Source: Bradyrhizobium huanghuaihaiense (lineage in GTDB: Bacteria > Pseudomonadota > Alphaproteobacteria > Rhizobiales > Xanthobacteraceae). From it: a stretch of DNA of 64,000 nucleotides. The notes below the pieces were generated by a model. It did no database searches and was not told the DNA's origin. It saw only the letters and a program-made list of their open reading frames with translations. How positions within the stretch are numbered: the stretch's first letter is position 1; each line of letters starts with the position of its first letter. This document shows, one piece after another, positions 59,931-64,000 of the stretch. Made by a program: the position numbers and the translations under genes. Location: the NCBI RefSeq assembly GCF_007830635.1, contig NZ_VLLA01000021.1, positions 1 to 64,000 on the forward strand, in the 5' to 3' direction.

Positions 59931-62432
59931 ATGTGGATAAATACGTTGCTCTTGACCTTCGTATTCGTCCTGATTCAGCTCGGCATCGGCCTTTCCATTC
60001 TGGCGATCGTCCCGCTGGAGTTGATCAAGAGGAGCCGACTGACGAAGCTCCAGTTCGTGGTGCTGGGATATGCGATCGGCGCTTCCGCCGTGGGCATTCT
60101 TCTCGGGTTCTGCTCCGTTCTGATTGACGACATCTGGCTTCATCTGGCGATCATGGTTGCGCTGTCCGCCTTCGGACTGGCATGGACCTGGCCGGCCTGG
60201 AGCCCGCGCACCGGCGATGCCGGAAATATCCTGCTCTGGTGCCTGTTATCGCTCCCGATCGCGCTCGCGACGTGGTGGTGGACGTTCGGTGCATTTTCGC
60301 AATTCCCCTACTCCGATATCGGCGCTGACGTTCACTGGATGAAGACGGCGCAGGAATATGCCGACAGCGGTGTCATCAACCCCTACGCGTCGCAATCGTA
60401 CGTCGACCTTCGCTCGGCATTGGCCGGCGTGTTGTCGGGCGCGCTCGGCCTCGATCTCCTGTATTTCGGCTGGACCTACCGCTTCGTCTCGATCCTGTGC
60501 TTTCTTCTGGCCTTCTACGCGTTCGCCGAAGGCCTCTATGCGGAACCGATCCGGAGATGGATCACCTTTTTGTTCGCGGCGGCAGGCAACGGCGTCGGGC
60601 TGCTGACGAATGGCAGCCTTGCGCTGGCCGGCAGCGTAGTCTTCCTGGGTGTCCTGTTCGCCAATGCCGGGCGGGATGCGAAAGAGGAAATTCCGGCGGG
60701 CTCAGTCGCGTTGCTGACCCTGAGTGCGGCGACCTCGCTCCTCACCGCCTTCATGCTCAACAACAACGCGCTGGTGCTGGTGCTGCTGACGGTCGGGCTG
60801 CTCCTGCTCAGGATACTGGGCAAGGGCCATCCGCGCGAGAGCATCCTTTTCGTGGGTTGCGGATGGCCCGCGATGTTGCTGCTGGCACACCGTGGATCGT
60901 ACCTGTTCATCCCGACTGTCCTCGCAGCCTGGCTGAGCTACCTGCTCATCTTGCGCGAGATGTCACGCCGGCCGGCGAAGAGCCTCCGGATTCTCCGCGC
61001 CCTGTCCGTCGTGCTGCCGCTGATCGTATGCGGAATCGTCGCCACGATCGTGGCGATGCGGCTCGGCTACCTGCCGTCGGCGAACGCCAATGTGGTATTT
61101 TCTCACATCACGGGACTGGTGCTGGGCAAGACGATCGAGAGTGGCGAAGAGCTGTTCCTTGGCACCGGCCCGCAGGTCGCAGTGATCGAACTGGGCCGGG
61201 CCATAGGCCCGCTGTTTGCCGTCTGCATCGCGATGGCGATGGCCTGGTGGTGGATCGATCGCGCGAGCACTCCCTTGGGCACGGCTGCCACCCCTGTCCA
61301 AACCGAACGCATGTCGAAATTGCTGTGGTCGTGGACGATCGGATGCAGCCTTGCCGTCGCCGTGCTGTCAGGCTTTCCGTTCCTGTACCGCACCACCATG
61401 ATCGTCCTGGTTCTGCTCACGGTCACGGCAACCGAAGCGTTCTGCCAGTTACTGGTCGATCCCTCTCCCGCGTCCTTCCGGCGGCGGGCGACTGCGGCAA
61501 TCACGGTTACTCTGCTCGCCGCCGGCCTCGCACTGGCGGTCTATGCCTTCACCTGGCGGCCCGACCTGCCCGCCGCGCGGTACCAGGATTTCCTGCGGCC
61601 GGCCGAGATCGCGGGAGCGGTTCTCCTCGTGGCGCTCGTGCCGATGGCGCTCATCCGCTCGAGATGGATTCATGTCGGCGCGCTCGCGACCATCATGGGC
61701 TTGGGCATCGGCCTCGACCGCGCCGGCATCGCCGGCATGTCCAAGAGTTACAGCTACGGGCCCCTTCCGGGCGGTGCCACCGCCATCACGCACTACAATG
61801 CCAGCGATCTCGACGCCGCACGCTGGCTGCATGGCAACCTCAGGAAAGGCATCCTGCTATCCGATCCCTACACGCTCGGCATGATCCAGGCCCTGACCGG
61901 CGCCCCCGCGGCCTACACGTTCTCGAATCTGGATACCGTCAACGAGGCTACCGCCAGGCCGGTGCGCGCCGTGCTTTCCGCGATCGTCGAACGGGACGAC
62001 GGAGCGCGGCGGCTGGCCGATGCCTGCGCCTCCATCCGGCCGGTCCTGCAGGAGATCAACCAGGAGACGTCTTTTCAGATGTACCGGGCCGACGCTCTGT
62101 CTGGAATTTTGCGACCTGTCCGTCCCCCGAAAACGCCGGAGACGGACGAGCCCGAGGCGGCACCGCCGAAAACGCCCAAAGCGACGGAAGAGACGGATCG
62201 AGAGCTGATCCAGAGTGTGCTGGGAAGCGGCCAGGACACCTGGCAGCTCGTCGCCGTGATCAATCCCCGTGCGATCGGATGGATCGATCTCGGCGCCGGT
62301 CAACGGCTCTCCTATTTTCCGCCGACGGAGCCGCTGGATCCCGGGCTCATCAAGTCGCTTCGCGCCGGGCCGTTCCAGGCGCTGTTTGCAAACAACCAGA
62401 CTGCCATCGTTCGCATCCCGTGCGAGCGCTGA
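59931..62432 (+). CDS. Large polytopic membrane protein, GT-C-like
   Basis: An 833-residue protein with about 15 hydrophobic helices up to residue 610, then a soluble C-terminal domain of about 210 residues containing a Pro/Glu/Lys/Thr-rich linker (KTPETDEPEAAPPKTPKATE). The first large loop holds FPYSDIGADVHWMKTAQEYA, acidic residues reminiscent of GT-C catalytic sites. I cannot assign a family. It lies between the unknown paralogues and the HddC-GmhB gene in a glycan locus, so glycan assembly or transfer is the best guess. Confidence 0.6.
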   Translation: MWINTLLLTFVFVLIQLGIGLSILAIVPLELIKRSRLTKLQFVVLGYAIGASAVGILLGFCSVLIDDIWLHLAIMVALSAFGLAWTWPAWSPRTGDAGNILLWCLLSLPIALATWWWTFGAFSQFPYSDIGADVHWMKTAQEYADSGVINPYASQSYVDLRSALAGVLSGALGLDLLYFGWTYRFVSILCFLLAFYAFAEGLYAEPIRRWITFLFAAAGNGVGLLTNGSLALAGSVVFLGVLFANAGRDAKEEIPAGSVALLTLSAATSLLTAFMLNNNALVLVLLTVGLLLLRILGKGHPRESILFVGCGWPAMLLLAHRGSYLFIPTVLAAWLSYLLILREMSRRPAKSLRILRALSVVLPLIVCGIVATIVAMRLGYLPSANANVVFSHITGLVLGKTIESGEELFLGTGPQVAVIELGRAIGPLFAVCIAMAMAWWWIDRASTPLGTAATPVQTERMSKLLWSWTIGCSLAVAVLSGFPFLYRTTMIVLVLLTVTATEAFCQLLVDPSPASFRRRATAAITVTLLAAGLALAVYAFTWRPDLPAARYQDFLRPAEIAGAVLLVALVPMALIRSRWIHVGALATIMGLGIGLDRAGIAGMSKSYSYGPLPGGATAITHYNASDLDAARWLHGNLRKGILLSDPYTLGMIQALTGAPAAYTFSNLDTVNEATARPVRAVLSAIVERDDGARRLADACASIRPVLQEINQETSFQMYRADALSGILRPVRPPKTPETDEPEAAPPKTPKATEETDRELIQSVLGSGQDTWQLVAVINPRAIGWIDLGAGQRLSYFPPTEPLDPGLIKSLRAGPFQALFANNQTAIVRIPCER

Positions 62433-62535
62433 CCTCAGGCATTCTCCGTCACGAACCAAAGCGCATCTGGCGCGCAGATCGGTGGCGCGCTATGGACGTG
62501 GAAATGACACTCGCCTCTCACCGACAGCTCGATCG

Positions 62536-63759
62536 ATGTCGCAAACTCCCCACGCTATGCTGAGACAGGCCGTTATCCTCGTCGGCGGGCTTGGCACCCG
62601 GCTTGGCGAGCGCACCAGGCTGGTTCCGAAGCCGATGCTCGACATCGGCGGGCGGCCGTTCCTCGACACGCTCATCGACGAACTCGTCCGCTATGGCATG
62701 TTCGATGAAATCGTCCTGCTTGCCGGCCACAAGGCGGAGATCGTCGAGACGCACTACGCCGAGGCCGCGAGGGGATCCACGCGAATCATCGTGTCGCGCG
62801 AGTCCGAGCCGCTCGGCACCGGCGGTGCGCTCGTGCATGCGCGCGACTTGCTGCACGACCGCTTCCTGCTGCTCAACGGCGACTCTCTGTTCGACTTCAA
62901 CCTGCTGGATCTGATCGCGCGCGCGCAGGACGGGCGCGTTCACATGGCGCTGCGCGACGGCGTGATCGGGGATCGCTACGGGCGCGTCGCCCTCGACGGC
63001 GACGTGGTCCGCGATTTCATCGCTCCGGGCGCAGGCGCCACAGGCCCGGTCAATGCCGGCATCTACGTCGTCGACAAGTCCGTTCTCGCTGATATCGCGA
63101 AGCTGCCCGCTTCGCTCGAGCAGGACGTGTTTCCCGGTCTCGTTTCGCGCGGCGAGCTGCGCGGCACGGCCTATCGCGGCTATTTCATCGACATCGGCAT
63201 CCCCGATGATTTCGCGCGCGCCGATCGCGAGCTGCGCGAGAAGCTGCGGCGTCCCGCCGTGTTCTTCGATCGCGACGGCGTGCTCAACCACGATTCCGGC
63301 TACACGTTCGAGACGCACAAGCTCGAATGGATCGAGGGGGCGCGCGAGGCGGTGAAGGCGGTCAACGACGCCGGCTATTTCGCCTTCGTCATCACCAATC
63401 AATCCGGCGTCGCGCGCGGCTATTACGAAGAGCATCACATCGTTACCCTGCACCGCTGGATGGCGGACCAGATGGCAGAGGTCGGCGCGCATATCGACGC
63501 CTTCGAATATTGCCCGGATCATCCCGACGGAACCGTCGCGCGCTATTGCCGCACGAGCGACCGCCGCAAGCCGGCGCCGGGCATGATCACCGACCTCGCG
63601 CAGCGCTTTCCGGTCGACATGACGCGCAGCATGGTGATCGGCGACAAGCCGAGCGACATCGAGGCCGCGCGGGCTGCCGGCCTCCCCGGCCATCTGTTCG
63701 AGGGCGGCAATCTCGAGGCGTTCGTGAGAGCGCGCCTGAACCCGGCCGGCAAGGCTTAG
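62536..63759 (+). CDS. HddC-GmhB fusion: heptose-1-phosphate guanylyltransferase and HAD phosphatase
   Basis: A 407-residue two-domain enzyme. Residues 11-230 are a sugar-1-phosphate nucleotidyltransferase (LVGGLGTRLGERTRLVPKPM, LNGDSLFDFN). Residues 240-400 are a GmhB/HisB-type HAD phosphatase with DRDGV at 245-249, TNQSGVARG at 287-295 and GDKPSD at 369-374. Together these fit heptose-1,7-bisphosphate phosphatase and GDP-heptose synthesis. The GmhB zinc loop is degenerate: two cysteines expected before RKP are Ser341 and Arg343, and the first histidine is Asp328. Start sites are weak; 62557 is an alternative. Confidence 0.8.
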   Translation: MSQTPHAMLRQAVILVGGLGTRLGERTRLVPKPMLDIGGRPFLDTLIDELVRYGMFDEIVLLAGHKAEIVETHYAEAARGSTRIIVSRESEPLGTGGALVHARDLLHDRFLLLNGDSLFDFNLLDLIARAQDGRVHMALRDGVIGDRYGRVALDGDVVRDFIAPGAGATGPVNAGIYVVDKSVLADIAKLPASLEQDVFPGLVSRGELRGTAYRGYFIDIGIPDDFARADRELREKLRRPAVFFDRDGVLNHDSGYTFETHKLEWIEGAREAVKAVNDAGYFAFVITNQSGVARGYYEEHHIVTLHRWMADQMAEVGAHIDAFEYCPDHPDGTVARYCRTSDRRKPAPGMITDLAQRFPVDMTRSMVIGDKPSDIEAARAAGLPGHLFEGGNLEAFVRARLNPAGKA

Positions 63760-63893
63760 GCGGCCTTACAAAAACTGCTGCATCCCCGGGCATTTGGCAG
63801 CTTTCGGGTGCTGCTCTGTTGCGCGCGACGGCCAGTGTGCTATAGCGGCCATCTTGTTGCGAATACTGGCTTAATCGCCTTTTGGGGTCCGGC

Positions 63894-64000
63894 ATGGCAG
63901 ATCTGAGGGACGCCCGCGTCCTCGTTACCGGCAGCGACGGCTTCATCGGTTCGCATGTCGTCGAGGAGCTGGTGAAAGCCGGAGCCCGCGTCAAGGCGGT
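63894..64000 (+). CDS. NAD-dependent epimerase/dehydratase, 5' part only
   Basis: The first 35 codons of an extended SDR run off the right edge. The dinucleotide motif is VLVTGSDGFIGSHVVEEL at residues 9-26. Following the HddC-GmhB gene by 135 bases, it could be a GDP-sugar 4,6-dehydratase or epimerase of the same pathway. Nothing beyond the nucleotide-binding motif can be read here. Confidence 0.75.
   Translation, partial: MADLRDARVLVTGSDGFIGSHVVEELVKAGARVKA

Overview
The window looks like chromosomal DNA of a high-GC alphaproteobacterium, most probably Bradyrhizobium or a close relative. This rests on gene content (two complete branched-chain-amino-acid-type ABC transporters, a phasin, an LpxO-like hydroxylase, many SDR and Gfo/Idh enzymes), on uniformly GC-rich codon use, and on several families of intergenic palindromic repeats that I associate with this group. 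I see no rRNA, tRNA, CRISPR array, complete insertion sequence or phage gene.

Region 1 (1-9.6 kb) is mixed: an NTF2-like protein, a TauE/SafE permease, an LpxO-like dioxygenase, a 51-residue small protein, a frameshifted LysR regulator divergent from an SDR-tautomerase-MFS operon, a ParA ATPase overlapping a phasin, and a Baeyer-Villiger-type monooxygenase. Region 2 (9.7-20 kb) holds the activated methyl cycle genes ahcY and metK behind an HTH plus methyltransferase-like gene. It continues with exported proteins: a TPR-retropepsin, a TPR-caspase, a DUF2167 protein overlapping an M50 site-2-type protease, and an acyltransferase.

Region 3 (20-40.8 kb) is transport and acyl-CoA metabolism. One liv-type ABC operon runs leftward (SBP-livH-livM-livG-livF-MetE-like). 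After a small lipoprotein, purU, a HemD-family gene, an MFS gene and a Crp/Fnr regulator, a second liv-type operon runs rightward with an embedded long-chain acyl-CoA ligase. An AGE-family epimerase and a PaaK-like ligase follow.

Region 4 (40.9-64 kb) is a surface-glycan locus built from four nucleotide-sugar modules. (a) A WlbA/WlbB/WlbC-like trio should make a 3-acetamido sugar. (b) A noncanonical nonulosonic-acid-type operon contains a CBS-GHMP kinase fusion, a NeuB-SAF-TIM-barrel fusion, a NeuA-like cytidylyltransferase, three SDRs and a second TIM-barrel isomerase, but has no recognisable LegB dehydratase or LegG epimerase. (c) A CDP-sugar module has rfbF, rfbG, a zinc-containing sugar C-methyltransferase and an oxidoreductase. 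(d) An HddC-GmhB fusion is followed by the start of an epimerase/dehydratase at the right edge and points to GDP-heptose. Two polytopic GT-C-like proteins, a GT2 glycosyltransferase and two related proteins of unknown function sit among them.

The strongest candidates for something undescribed are module (b), especially with the heptose-type enzymes around it, the ParA-phasin overlapping gene pair, and the pair of paralogous unknown proteins. Starts were chosen by ribosome binding site, signal peptide shape and terminator position and often differ from the longest open frame.
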